From Sphingomonas colocasiae (GTDB taxonomy: Bacteria; Pseudomonadota; Alphaproteobacteria; Sphingomonadales; Sphingomonadaceae): a stretch of 64,000 bases of DNA. The notes below the pieces were generated by a model. It searched no databases. It saw nothing but the letters and a program-made list of their open reading frames with translations, and was not told the DNA's origin. Both the position numbers and the translations under genes were made by a program. How positions within the stretch are numbered: the stretch's first letter is position 1; every line of letters starts with the position of its first letter. This document shows positions 16,441 through 24,340 of this stretch, in pieces. The DNA lies in contig NZ_JAINVV010000016.1 in the NCBI RefSeq assembly GCF_019880585.1, forward strand, positions 19,244 to 83,243. Direction: 5' to 3'.

Positions 16441-17214
16441 TCAATGCAATCGCGGCGGCACCTCGTCCGGCCGCAGCGTCAGCACGCGCACGCCGTCGCG
16501 CGTGACCGCGACGCTGTGTTCGAACTGGGCTGAAAGCTTGCCGTCCACCGTGGTCACCGTCCAGCCGTCATCCTCTGTGCGGACGCTGCGGCGCCCCTGG
16601 TTGAGCATGGGCTCGATCGTGAAGACCATGCCTTCGCGGATGCGCAGGCCGGTGCCGGGGCGGCCGAAATGGAGGATCTGCGGTTCCTCGTGCATTTCGC
16701 GCCCGATGCCGTGGCCGCAATAGTCGCGCACCACCGAATAGCCGTGGCGCTTGGCATGGCGTTCGATGGCATGGCCGATATCGCCGAGCGTCGCGCCGGG
16801 GCGGACCGCGCCGATGCCCTTCCACATCGCCTCATAGGTGACGCGGACCAGCCGCCGGGCGGCCGGGGCAACGGTGCCGATCATGTAGGTCTTGCTGGAA
16901 TCGGCGATATAACCGTTCTTTTCCAGCGTGATATCGAGGTTGACGATATCGCCGTCGCACAGCAGCTCGGTCTCTGACGGCATGCCATGGCAGACCACCG
17001 CATTGCGCGAGCAGTTGAGCACATAGGCATAGCCATATTGGCCCTTGCTCGCCGGGCGCGCCTGGAGCCGGCGGACGATGAAATCCTCGACCAGATCGTT
17101 GACCGTCATCGTCGACATGCCCGCCAGCGCGATGCCGTCGAGATGCGTGAAGACCGATGCGAGCAGCCGGCCGGATTCGGCGAGCAGCGCGACTTCCTCT
17201 GGCGACTTGGTCAT
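16441..17214 (-). CDS. map: Type I methionine aminopeptidase
   Basis: The 257-residue enzyme removes the initiator methionine from nascent proteins using two metal ions. The ligands are visible in LDITLEKNGYIADSSKTY (two Asp), DYCGHGIGREMHEE (His), MVFTIEPML (Glu) and SAQFEHSVAV (Glu). The start overlaps the stop of the ParD-like gene (ATGA, 17211-17214), so translation is coupled. A housekeeping map usually stands elsewhere near rpsB or secY; this copy, paired with a ParD-like gene, is probably a second one, which is inference. Confidence 0.92.
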   Translation of the reverse strand: MTKSPEEVALLAESGRLLASVFTHLDGIALAGMSTMTVNDLVEDFIVRRLQARPASKGQYGYAYVLNCSRNAVVCHGMPSETELLCDGDIVNLDITLEKNGYIADSSKTYMIGTVAPAARRLVRVTYEAMWKGIGAVRPGATLGDIGHAIERHAKRHGYSVVRDYCGHGIGREMHEEPQILHFGRPGTGLRIREGMVFTIEPMLNQGRRSVRTEDDGWTVTTVDGKLSAQFEHSVAVTRDGVRVLTLRPDEVPPRLH

Positions 17215-17423
17215 GTGTCGGCGAGTTCCAGCCTGTCCGCATCGACCCCGGCCTGGCGGAGCGCGCGCGCGACGATTTCCGGAAAGGTGCTGTCCGGATT
17301 GAGCTCGCACAGCATGCCCACCCTGATCCAGAAGGCGGCCTGCGCGTTGATGGAACGGCAGGAAACCTTGCTGGCGCGGCGAAGCTGGTCATGCAGCTCG
17401 TCGTCGATATTGACGATGCCCAA
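17211..17423 (-). CDS. ParD-like antitoxin-family protein
   Basis: The 70-residue protein (NIDDELHDQLRRASKVSCRS, then INAQAAFWIRVGMLCELNP) matches the ParD_like ribbon-helix-helix family. The TTG start has AGGAAG at the right distance. It overlaps the methionine aminopeptidase gene by the ATGA motif, the usual spacing of a type II toxin-antitoxin pair, though its partner is an aminopeptidase rather than a ParE. A perfect palindrome lies 22 bases upstream, fitting autoregulation. Confidence 0.8.
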   Translation of the reverse strand: MGIVNIDDELHDQLRRASKVSCRSINAQAAFWIRVGMLCELNPDSTFPEIVARALRQAGVDADRLELADT

Positions 17424-17444
17424 GATGATCTTCCTATATGATTA

Positions 17445-17461
17445 ATATACGAATCGTATAT
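17445..17461. promoter_or_regulatory. Perfect palindrome, candidate operator of the ParD-like/map operon
   Basis: ATATACGA-A-TCGTATAT is a perfect 8+1+8 inverted repeat in an AT-rich island within GC-rich DNA. It starts 22 bases upstream of the ParD-like start. Ribbon-helix-helix antitoxins typically bind such sites to repress their own operon. The same divergent region also serves htpG. Confidence 0.6.
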
Positions 17462-17512
17462 GGCGCGTATAGGGTTCGCGCGCGAACCGCAAGCCATGCG
17501 CGCCATCTCCAC

Positions 17513-17541
17513 CTTGAATCGCGCGATTTCGGCGTCCATCT
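17513..17541 (+). promoter_or_regulatory. Candidate heat-shock (sigma-32) promoter of htpG
   Basis: CTTGAAt (17513-17519) is followed after 14 bases by gtCCATCT (534-541), close to the RpoH consensus CTTGAAA-N11-16-CCCCATnT. It lies 37 bases before the htpG start. The match is from reading only. Confidence 0.5.
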
Positions 17542-17577
17542 GGGCACCGATCATCAGGGGAGACCATTGGACACGCC

Positions 17578-19488
17578 ATGACGAAGACGACCGAGACGAA
17601 CGCGCCCGAAAACAACGCTGCCGACGCCGCACCCGAAACCCGTTCGTTCGAGGCCGATGTCGCCCGGCTGCTGCACATGATGGTGCATTCGGTCTATTCG
17701 GACAAGGACGTCTTCCTGCGCGAACTGGTCTCCAACGCCGCCGATGCCTGCGAGAAACTGCGCTATGAAGGGATCGCCGATCCCGCCTTGCTCGGCGAGG
17801 ATCCGCAGCCGCGCATCACCGTCACGCTCGATGCCGGCGGGCGCCGGCTGACGATCGAGGACAATGGCATCGGCATGAGCGAGGCCGAACTGGGCGAGGC
17901 GCTGGGCACGATCGCGCGATCGGGCACCAAGGCGTTCATGGACCGGATCGCGGGCGCGAAGGATGCCGAGGGCAGCCAGTTGATCGGCCAGTTCGGCGTC
18001 GGCTTCTATTCGGCCTTCATGGTGGCGGACCGGGTGGACGTGACATCGCGCCGCGCGGGGGCGGACAGCGCGGCGACCTGGTCGTCCGACGGCCTCGGCA
18101 CCTATACGATCCAGCCGGCGGACATCGCCGGGGCGCCGGTGCGCGGCACGCGCGTGGAGCTGCATCTGAAGGAGGATGCAGCCGATTATGCCGACGGCTT
18201 CACCGTCGAGCGCAGGATCAAGGCGCAATCGGGCCATGTGCCGGTGCCGATCTGGCTGAAGGACACGCCCGATGCGGACGCGCGGCAGATCGCCGATGGC
18301 GCGGCTTTGTGGACGCGGCCCAAGGGCGAGATCAGCCAGGACGAATATCGCGATTTCTATCGCACCGCCGCCGGCCAGTTCGACGATCCGGCGCTGACGC
18401 TGCATTACCGCGCCGAAGGGCTGCACGAATATAATGTGCTGGCCTTCATCCCCGGCAGCCGGCCCTTCGACCTGTTCGATCCCGATCGCGCCGGGCGGAT
18501 GAAACTCTATGTCCGCCGCGTCTTCATCACCGACGAGGCGCAATTGCTGCCGCGCTATCTGCGCTTCGCGCGCGGGCTGATCGATTCCGCCGACATGCCG
18601 CTCAACGTCTCGCGCGAGATGATCCAGCAGAGCCCGGTGCTCGCGGCGATCCAGAAGGGCGTGGCCAATCGGATATTGAGCGAACTCGACAAGCTCTCGG
18701 CGAGCGACGCCGGGGCCTATCTGAAGATCTGGGAGACGTTCGGCGCGGTGCTGAAGGAAGGGCTGTACGAGGATCCCAGCCGGCGCGAGGCGCTGCTGGG
18801 CCTGGCGCGCTTCCGCACCACCACCGCCGCCGGCGAATGGCGCTCGCTCAAGGATTATGCGGCGGGGCTCAAGGAGAACCAGACCGCGATCTATTACGCG
18901 ATCGGCACGGATCTCGACCGGCTGGCATCCTCTCCGCAACTGGAGGGATATCGCGCGCGCGGCATCGAAGTGCTGCTGCTGACCGATCAGATCGACAGTT
19001 TCTGGGCGGCGGCGGGCGCCGAATATGAAGGCAAGCCGTTCAAATCGGTGACGCAGGGCCAGGCGGACCTGAGCCTGATCGCGCCGGCCGAGGGCGAGGC
19101 GGCGGCGCCCGCCGCATCCGAGGCGGTCGACGGTTTCATCGCCTATGTGAAGACGGTGCTGGGCGATGCGGTGTCCGACGTGCGGGCATCCGATCGGCTG
19201 ACCGAAAGCGCGGTGTGCCTGGTCGCGCCCGACAATGCGATGGACCGCCAACTCGAAAAGCTGCTGGCGGGCGCCGGGCAACTGGATGCGACCGCGAAGC
19301 CGGTGCTGGAGATCAACCCGCGCCATCCGCTGATCGTGCAGCTGGGCGAGGCGGGCGAGGGCGATCTGCGCGAGGATGCGGCGCATCTGCTGTTCGACGA
19401 GGCACGCATCGCCGATGGCGAACTGCCCGCCGATCCGCGCGCCTTCTCCGCGCGGCTGGCGCGGGTGCTGGGGCGTGGGCTGGGCTGA
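17578..19488 (+). CDS. htpG: Molecular chaperone HtpG (bacterial Hsp90)
   Basis: The 636-residue cytosolic chaperone has the GHKL ATPase motifs FLRELVSNAADACEKLRYE, EDNGIGMSEAELGE and IGQFGVGFYSAFMVADRVD, then the middle and C-terminal dimerisation domains. It uses ATP to help mature client proteins under heat stress. Length is normal for the family. A sigma-32-like promoter lies upstream, and the last codons run into a tandem repeat. The gene stands divergent from the ParD-like/map pair. Confidence 0.98.
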   Translation: MTKTTETNAPENNAADAAPETRSFEADVARLLHMMVHSVYSDKDVFLRELVSNAADACEKLRYEGIADPALLGEDPQPRITVTLDAGGRRLTIEDNGIGMSEAELGEALGTIARSGTKAFMDRIAGAKDAEGSQLIGQFGVGFYSAFMVADRVDVTSRRAGADSAATWSSDGLGTYTIQPADIAGAPVRGTRVELHLKEDAADYADGFTVERRIKAQSGHVPVPIWLKDTPDADARQIADGAALWTRPKGEISQDEYRDFYRTAAGQFDDPALTLHYRAEGLHEYNVLAFIPGSRPFDLFDPDRAGRMKLYVRRVFITDEAQLLPRYLRFARGLIDSADMPLNVSREMIQQSPVLAAIQKGVANRILSELDKLSASDAGAYLKIWETFGAVLKEGLYEDPSRREALLGLARFRTTTAAGEWRSLKDYAAGLKENQTAIYYAIGTDLDRLASSPQLEGYRARGIEVLLLTDQIDSFWAAAGAEYEGKPFKSVTQGQADLSLIAPAEGEAAAPAASEAVDGFIAYVKTVLGDAVSDVRASDRLTESAVCLVAPDNAMDRQLEKLLAGAGQLDATAKPVLEINPRHPLIVQLGEAGEGDLREDAAHLLFDEARIADGELPADPRAFSARLARVLGRGLG

Positions 19489-19544
19489 GGCGTGGGGGCT
19501 GGGCTGAGGCGTGGGGCTGGGCTGAGGCGTGGGGCTGGGCTGAG
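19473..19544 (+). repeat. Four tandem copies of a 17-19-bp unit at the 3' end of htpG
   Basis: The unit gcgtggggctgggctgag occurs four times with lengths 17, 19, 18 and 18. The htpG stop codon (19486-19488) is the TGA in the first unit, so every further copy carries the same stop signal. Copy number probably varies by slippage without changing the protein. Confidence 0.9.
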
Positions 19545-19587
19545 GCGCTGGCGCGGCCTGCGGACTATCGCCCGCCGGGCAATTTTC

Positions 19588-19646
19588 GGGGAATGCGGCG
19601 GGGAATCATGCGCCGCATTTCCCCTCCACCACGCGACCTTGTCGCG
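19588..19646. terminator. Two consecutive hairpins between convergent genes
   Basis: GGGGAATGCGGCG (19588-19600) pairs with CGCCGCATTTCCCC (19611-19624) with one bulge, and CGCGAC (632-637) pairs with GTCGCG (641-646) around CTT. They lie between htpG and the convergent flavoprotein gene and could end both transcripts or be a REP-type unit. The remaining bases to 19799 show no gene. Confidence 0.5.
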
Positions 19647-19799
19647 CGGTCCCCCTCCCCATCTTCGATAGGGAGGAGATGAGCGAACGCGGGAACGCCA
19701 GACCATGTCTCGAGAGACGGAATGCGGGCTCGTTCTCCAGATCGATCGATCTTGTCGACCAGCGATCCTGGAGCAATCCATTGGGACCCATATCAGCGC

Positions 19800-20405
19800 T
19801 CAATACAGCTCGTTGCGCACCGCGTGATCATAATGGGCGTCGAATGCATCGGCGTCCGCATCCTGCAGGTCCGCGAGCGCGACGAGCATCTTGCCGACGG
19901 TGGGCAGCGTCGTGCGGTCGATCCGCGATTCCGGCAGCCAGAGTTTCGCGCGGTTGACCGCCTTGCCGCAGTGGAACAGCACTTCGTTGACGGCGACGAC
20001 GGTCGCCGCCTTGGGCAGGCGTTCGCCCTCCTTCAGCCGGTCGAGCAGGGCGGGCTCGGTCGACACACTGGCATTGCCGTTGATGCGCAGGAACACTTCC
20101 AGCCCCGGAAACAGGAACAGCATCGCCACGCGATCATCGGCCTGGATGTTGCGCATGGATTCGATGCGGTTGTTGCCCGGCCAGTCGGCAAAGGCGACAG
20201 TGCGGGGATCGAGCACATGGACGAAGCCCGGCGGCCCGCCGCGCGGCGATGCGTCGAGCCCGCCGCTGCGGCCGGTGGCGAGGCAGAAGAAGGTGGCGAT
20301 GCGCAGATAATCCGCATGATAATCGACGATGCGATCGAGCATCGCCTTTTCGATCATGGGGGAGGGTGGCGCATAGAGCGTGTCGAGATCGGGTTGGTCG
20401 GCCAT
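19800..20405 (-). CDS. FMN-dependent pyridoxamine-phosphate-oxidase-fold flavoprotein
   Basis: The 201-residue protein (MADQPDLDTLY) has the split-barrel PPOX pattern: FFCLATGRSGGLDASPRGG, VLDPRTVAFADWPGNNRIES and DRVAMLFLFPG, which form the FMN-binding strands. It resembles the MSMEG_1061-type family of F420/FMN flavin reductases of unknown substrate. GGGAG lies six bases before the chosen ATG; a start seven codons further upstream lacks one. It is divergent from an AraC-type gene 88 bases away that may regulate it. Confidence 0.8.
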   Translation of the reverse strand: MADQPDLDTLYAPPSPMIEKAMLDRIVDYHADYLRIATFFCLATGRSGGLDASPRGGPPGFVHVLDPRTVAFADWPGNNRIESMRNIQADDRVAMLFLFPGLEVFLRINGNASVSTEPALLDRLKEGERLPKAATVVAVNEVLFHCGKAVNRAKLWLPESRIDRTTLPTVGKMLVALADLQDADADAFDAHYDHAVRNELY

Positions 20406-20466
20406 GCTGGGCTCCCTGTCTGGCAAGAGAGCTTAGGCGGACGGGCTTGGCGGCTGTAGCGTGTTC

Positions 20467-20484
20467 ATGCCAATTTATGTCAAT
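20467..20484 (+). promoter_or_regulatory. Direct repeat in the flavoprotein/AraC divergent region
   Basis: ATGCCAAT (20467-20474) and ATGTCAAT (20477-20484) are direct repeats spaced one helical turn apart, AT-rich for this genome, nine bases before the AraC gene start. AraC-type regulators bind direct half-sites at such spacing, so this may be an autoregulatory site. Confidence 0.35.
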
Positions 20485-20492
20485 ATGGCGCC

Positions 20493-21278
20493 ATGACCGA
20501 CATGGCGCTCGATCCGGCCTTTCTCGATTCCGCGGCGGAGCCCGGCTTCTTCGTCGCGGCAGGGCGGATGGAGGGTGAGCATCTGGCGGAGCGGCACAGC
20601 CATGCGCGCGGGCAATTGTTCGGATCGAGCCGGGGCGTGCTGACCGTCGGCGTCGAGAGTGCCGTGTGGATCGTGCCCGCGATCCATGCGGTATGGCTGC
20701 CGCCGCACCATGTTCATTGGGCGCATTCGCATGGGCCGTTCGAGGGCTGGGCGGCCTATGTGTCCGAAGCCGCCTGTGCCGATCTGCCGCGCGCGCCCTG
20801 CGCGATCCGTATTTCGGGGCTGTTGAAGGAGGCGGTGCAGCGCGCGGCGGGCTGGCCGCTTGCGCCCGGAACGCCGCTCGATCCACCGGCGGCGCGGATC
20901 GGGGCGGTGGTGCTCGACGAGATCCGGACCTTGCCGCGCGAGCCGCTGGGGCTGCCCATGCCCGCCGACCCCCGGCTGATGCGCATTGCCGAGGCGCTGG
21001 CCGACGATCCCGCCGATGCGCGCGCGCTGGAGGATTGGGCGCGCTGGACGGGGGCGAGCGCACGCACGCTCAGCCGGCGCTTCGTCGCGGAAACCGGTTT
21101 CACCTTCACCGCCTGGCGCCAGCGCGTGCGGCTGCTGCGATCGCTGGAGATGCTGGCGACCGGCAGCCCGGTCACCCATGTCGCGCTCGATCTGGGCTTT
21201 TCCACGCCGAGCGCCTTCATCGCGATGTTCCGTCAGGCGTTCGGCGAAACGCCGGCCGCCTATCGGCGGCGCTTATGA
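20493..21278 (+). CDS. AraC family transcriptional regulator
   Basis: The 261-residue protein has an N-terminal cupin-like sensor (HSHARGQLFGSSRGVLTVG, AVWLPPHHVHWAHSH) and a C-terminal double helix-turn-helix (RTLSRRFVAETGFTFTAWRQ, VTHVALDLGFSTPSAFIAMF). This is the AraC branch with a metal-free cupin, similar in plan to the second AraC gene at 26816. It may control itself and the divergent flavoprotein. Confidence 0.92.
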   Translation: MTDMALDPAFLDSAAEPGFFVAAGRMEGEHLAERHSHARGQLFGSSRGVLTVGVESAVWIVPAIHAVWLPPHHVHWAHSHGPFEGWAAYVSEAACADLPRAPCAIRISGLLKEAVQRAAGWPLAPGTPLDPPAARIGAVVLDEIRTLPREPLGLPMPADPRLMRIAEALADDPADARALEDWARWTGASARTLSRRFVAETGFTFTAWRQRVRLLRSLEMLATGSPVTHVALDLGFSTPSAFIAMFRQAFGETPAAYRRRL

Positions 21279-21309
21279 CGGATCGATCGCCGGAGTGTCC
21301 GGGGCCTCT

Positions 21310-21876
21310 TCAGTGCGACATGCCCTCCACCAGCCCGACCGCCAGCGCCTTCGCCTTGTCGTTCGGCGCTGTGCCGATGGTGAGGACGATGAAGCGCTTT
21401 TCGTCGAGGAAGACGTTCATCTGGTTGATGCCGGGCACGAAGAAGGCGAGTTTGCCGAGGCCCGGCACGTCCTCCACCGGCTTGCTGGTGAAGGCGCTCA
21501 TCGCCGATGCCGTCGCCTTGCGTGCCTGCGCCATCGCTTCGGGGGTGTTGTCGTCGATCGGCGAACGCCGTGTCATCAGCCGGGCCTCGCCGCCGTTCTT
21601 GAGCAGATAGACGCATTCCGAGGTCGCCGCTTCGATCGCACTGGGCTGATGGACAAGATCCAGGCGGGTTTCGGTGACGACATCGCCCAGCGCGGTGCCG
21701 AGCGCTCCCTTGTCGAGCAGCGCGCAGGCATTGGTGGCGTCCCAGCCCCGCGCTGCCGGCGCCGTGTTCGCGGCCGTCGCGTTCGCGGCGGCGGTGTCGC
21801 CGTCCGCCGGCGTGTCGCCGCCGCAGGCGGCCAATGCCGCCATCGCGGCCAGGCTGACGATCGTCCGGTTCCTCAT
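21310..21876 (-). CDS. Lipoprotein, hypothetical
   Basis: The 188-residue protein has a lipoprotein signal (SLAAMAALAACGGD; Cys18) and an Ala/Thr-rich linker before a globular domain (ACALLDKGALGTALGDVV, ATSECVYLLK, FVPGINQMNVFLDEKRFIVL). The layout resembles DUF3558-like cell-envelope lipoproteins with a pair of cysteines. It should be anchored in the envelope. Function is unknown. Confidence 0.7.
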   Translation of the reverse strand: MRNRTIVSLAAMAALAACGGDTPADGDTAAANATAANTAPAARGWDATNACALLDKGALGTALGDVVTETRLDLVHQPSAIEAATSECVYLLKNGGEARLMTRRSPIDDNTPEAMAQARKATASAMSAFTSKPVEDVPGLGKLAFFVPGINQMNVFLDEKRFIVLTIGTAPNDKAKALAVGLVEGMSH

Positions 21877-21966
21877 CGCAATCTCCCTTGTCCTTGCCGG
21901 GTTGGTTCGCGATGAGAGACGGGGAACGGACGCGAATCCGGACAGGCATGCCGGAGAATTTTGCGT

Positions 21967-24129
21967 TCAGCCCGCGCAGTGCATCGCGAAGGCCCAGAAC
22001 AGCGCCTTTTCGGCATATTCGCTCTTCAGGTCGGCGCTGCCCTGATGGCCGCTGTCCATATCGGTCATCAGCATCGCGGGGTTGGCGCTGGTGGAACGCA
22101 GGCGGACTTCCGCCACCAGCTTGGCCGGTTCCCAATAGGCGACGCGATCGTCCTTGAGCCCGGCGGTGCAGAGCAGCGGAGGATAGGGCGCGGCGCGGAC
22201 ATTCTCATAGGGCGAGATCGACGCGATATAATCATAGGCCCTGGGGTCGGCGAGCGGATCGCCCCAATCGGGGCGGAACAGCGGCACCAGCGGATGGCCG
22301 GCGTCGCTCATCGTGTTGAGCATGTCGACAAAGGGCACCTGCGCGATCACGCCGCCCCAGAGATCGGGCGCGAGGTTCATGCTGCCGCCGACGAGCAGCC
22401 CGCCCGCCGACAGGCCATAGGCGACGATCCGGCCGGGCGCGGTATAGCCCCGGGCGCTGAGATGCCGAGCGGAGGCGACGAAATCGACGAAGCTGTTGCG
22501 CTTGGCGAAGCGGCGCCCGTCCAGGAACCAGCGGCGCCCCTTTTCTGATCCGCCGCGGACATGCGCGATGGCGTAGCGCCATCCCCTGTCGACCAGCGCG
22601 AGCGCCGCGACCGAGAAGAGCGGATCGCTGTTCACGCCATAGGAACCATAGCCGTACTGGAGCAGCGGCGCCCGCCCGTCGCGCGGGGCATCGCGCCGCG
22701 ACAACAGGGTGATCGGCACGGTTTCGCCGTCGGGCGTGGGCGCCAACAGCCGCTCGACCCGGTAATCGTCGGGATCGAAATGCGCGACCTGCTGCTGCGC
22801 GAGCACGCGCTGCGCGCCGTCGGCAAGATCGACCGCGATCCAGCGCGGCGGCGATTTGGGCGATTGGTGGACGATGGTGATGCTGGCGGCGGCATAGGCC
22901 TGGTCCGCCGGCACCTCGATCGCATAGGCGGGATCGTCGAAGGCGATGGAGCGATCCTTGCCGTCGCGGCCGCGGATGACGAGGCGGTGGAGCCCGTCGA
23001 CGCGTTCCAGCCGCGCCAGCGCCCCGGCAAAGGGATGGATCGAGAGGATCGGAACACCCGGCCGGTGCGGCACCAGAATATCGGTGACGCGGAAGCTTTC
23101 GGGATCGAGGCGCAGCAGCTTCATGTCGAACGCGTCATCGGCGTCGGTGAGCGCGACCAGTGTCCCGTCCCATTCGTCGATCTCGCAGCGCACCCCCGCC
23201 CGGCGCGGCCAGGCGATGACGGGCGTGCCGGTTTCGTCGGCGGCGGAAAGCAGCCGGATCTCCGAGGTTTCGGCGCCCGCCAGGGTGAGCGCGATGAACC
23301 CGCCGGCGGCGGTGCGGCGCACCGACATGAAGATGGCGGGATCGCTCTCCTCATAAACGAGGCGGGTTTCCCCGCTTTCGACCGAGCTGCGGTAAAGCCG
23401 GGTCGGACGGTTGTGCGCGTCGCGCCGGATCCAGAACAGCCAGCGCGAAGAAGGTGAGAAGACGAAGGCGCCATAGCCATAGGCGTCGCGATCGACGAGC
23501 GTGCGGACCTGGCCGTTCCGGTTGTCGCGCACCAGGATGCGATGGCGATCATTGCCGATCACATCCTCCGCCCAGGCGAACCAGCGCTGATCCGGGCTCG
23601 GCTGATGGCCAGTGCTGCGGAAATAGGGCTGGCCCTTGGCGCGCGCCGCGTCGTCGACCAGGATCTGGGGTTCGCCGTCCCCCGCGCGGCGATAATGGAC
23701 GGGGTGGAGGGCGCCCGGTGGCACGGCAGACCAATAGGACCAGCCGTCACGCTCGATCGCGGGCGCCGCCGTCTCGGCGCCGCCGCGCGCCAGCATCGCT
23801 TCGAGCAGCTCCGCGCGCAGCGTGTCGAGCGGCTTCAGCATCGCTTCGGCATAGGCGTTCTCGTCCGCCAGCATGCGGGCGACGGGGGCGGGCAGATTGT
23901 CGCGCGTGCGTTCCCCCGTCGCGGGAACGAATTTCATCCAGTGATAGGGATCGTCGCGGGTGCGGCCGAGCTGCGCGATCGCGTGCGCGATGCGCGGCGA
24001 TCGCGGCGGTGCGATCGCGGGCCAGCGGCCGGCGGCGGGCGTCGCCGCGCGTGTGCCAGGCGCCGCCAGCAGCGGCAGCGATGCCGCGCCCGCCAGGAAA
24101 TGCCGCCTCGTGCTGCTTGTCGCCGCCAT
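21967..24129 (-). CDS. Prolyl oligopeptidase / oligopeptidase B (S9A), Tat-exported
   Basis: The 720-residue serine peptidase begins with a twin-arginine signal (SSTRRHFLAGAASLPLL ... GTRA). A beta-propeller (about 60-440) precedes the alpha/beta hydrolase domain with the nucleophile in AYGLSAGGLLVGGS, the Asp in AGLKDDRVAYW and the His in DSGHQGSAD. These enzymes cut short peptides after Pro or basic residues, here probably in the periplasm. The open frame extends 348 bases further upstream, but the Tat signal sets this start. It is divergent from a TonB-dependent receptor (211-base gap), suggesting peptide import. Confidence 0.93.
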   Translation of the reverse strand: MAATSSTRRHFLAGAASLPLLAAPGTRAATPAAGRWPAIAPPRSPRIAHAIAQLGRTRDDPYHWMKFVPATGERTRDNLPAPVARMLADENAYAEAMLKPLDTLRAELLEAMLARGGAETAAPAIERDGWSYWSAVPPGALHPVHYRRAGDGEPQILVDDAARAKGQPYFRSTGHQPSPDQRWFAWAEDVIGNDRHRILVRDNRNGQVRTLVDRDAYGYGAFVFSPSSRWLFWIRRDAHNRPTRLYRSSVESGETRLVYEESDPAIFMSVRRTAAGGFIALTLAGAETSEIRLLSAADETGTPVIAWPRRAGVRCEIDEWDGTLVALTDADDAFDMKLLRLDPESFRVTDILVPHRPGVPILSIHPFAGALARLERVDGLHRLVIRGRDGKDRSIAFDDPAYAIEVPADQAYAAASITIVHQSPKSPPRWIAVDLADGAQRVLAQQQVAHFDPDDYRVERLLAPTPDGETVPITLLSRRDAPRDGRAPLLQYGYGSYGVNSDPLFSVAALALVDRGWRYAIAHVRGGSEKGRRWFLDGRRFAKRNSFVDFVASARHLSARGYTAPGRIVAYGLSAGGLLVGGSMNLAPDLWGGVIAQVPFVDMLNTMSDAGHPLVPLFRPDWGDPLADPRAYDYIASISPYENVRAAPYPPLLCTAGLKDDRVAYWEPAKLVAEVRLRSTSANPAMLMTDMDSGHQGSADLKSEYAEKALFWAFAMHCAG

Positions 24130-24340
24130 GCCGTCCTCTCGCTCGTCGATCGCCCTTGATGATCGCAGGATATGCGCAAGCCGCGCGCTTACCGCGCCGA
24201 TCAGGCCGCGCGATCCATCGATCGGGCAAATCCGACGGCATGGCCCGATCCGGCTCGATTCTGGCCCAACCATCTCCGACACGTCGGGGGAAGCTGATAG
24301 CTTCAGCATCGGATATTCAAACCAATAAGGGAGGTGGACG

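Noticed and set aside
19473..19544. Short regular repeats that might be a CRISPR array
   Set aside because: The units adjoin directly without spacers and start inside htpG, so this is a tandem repeat.
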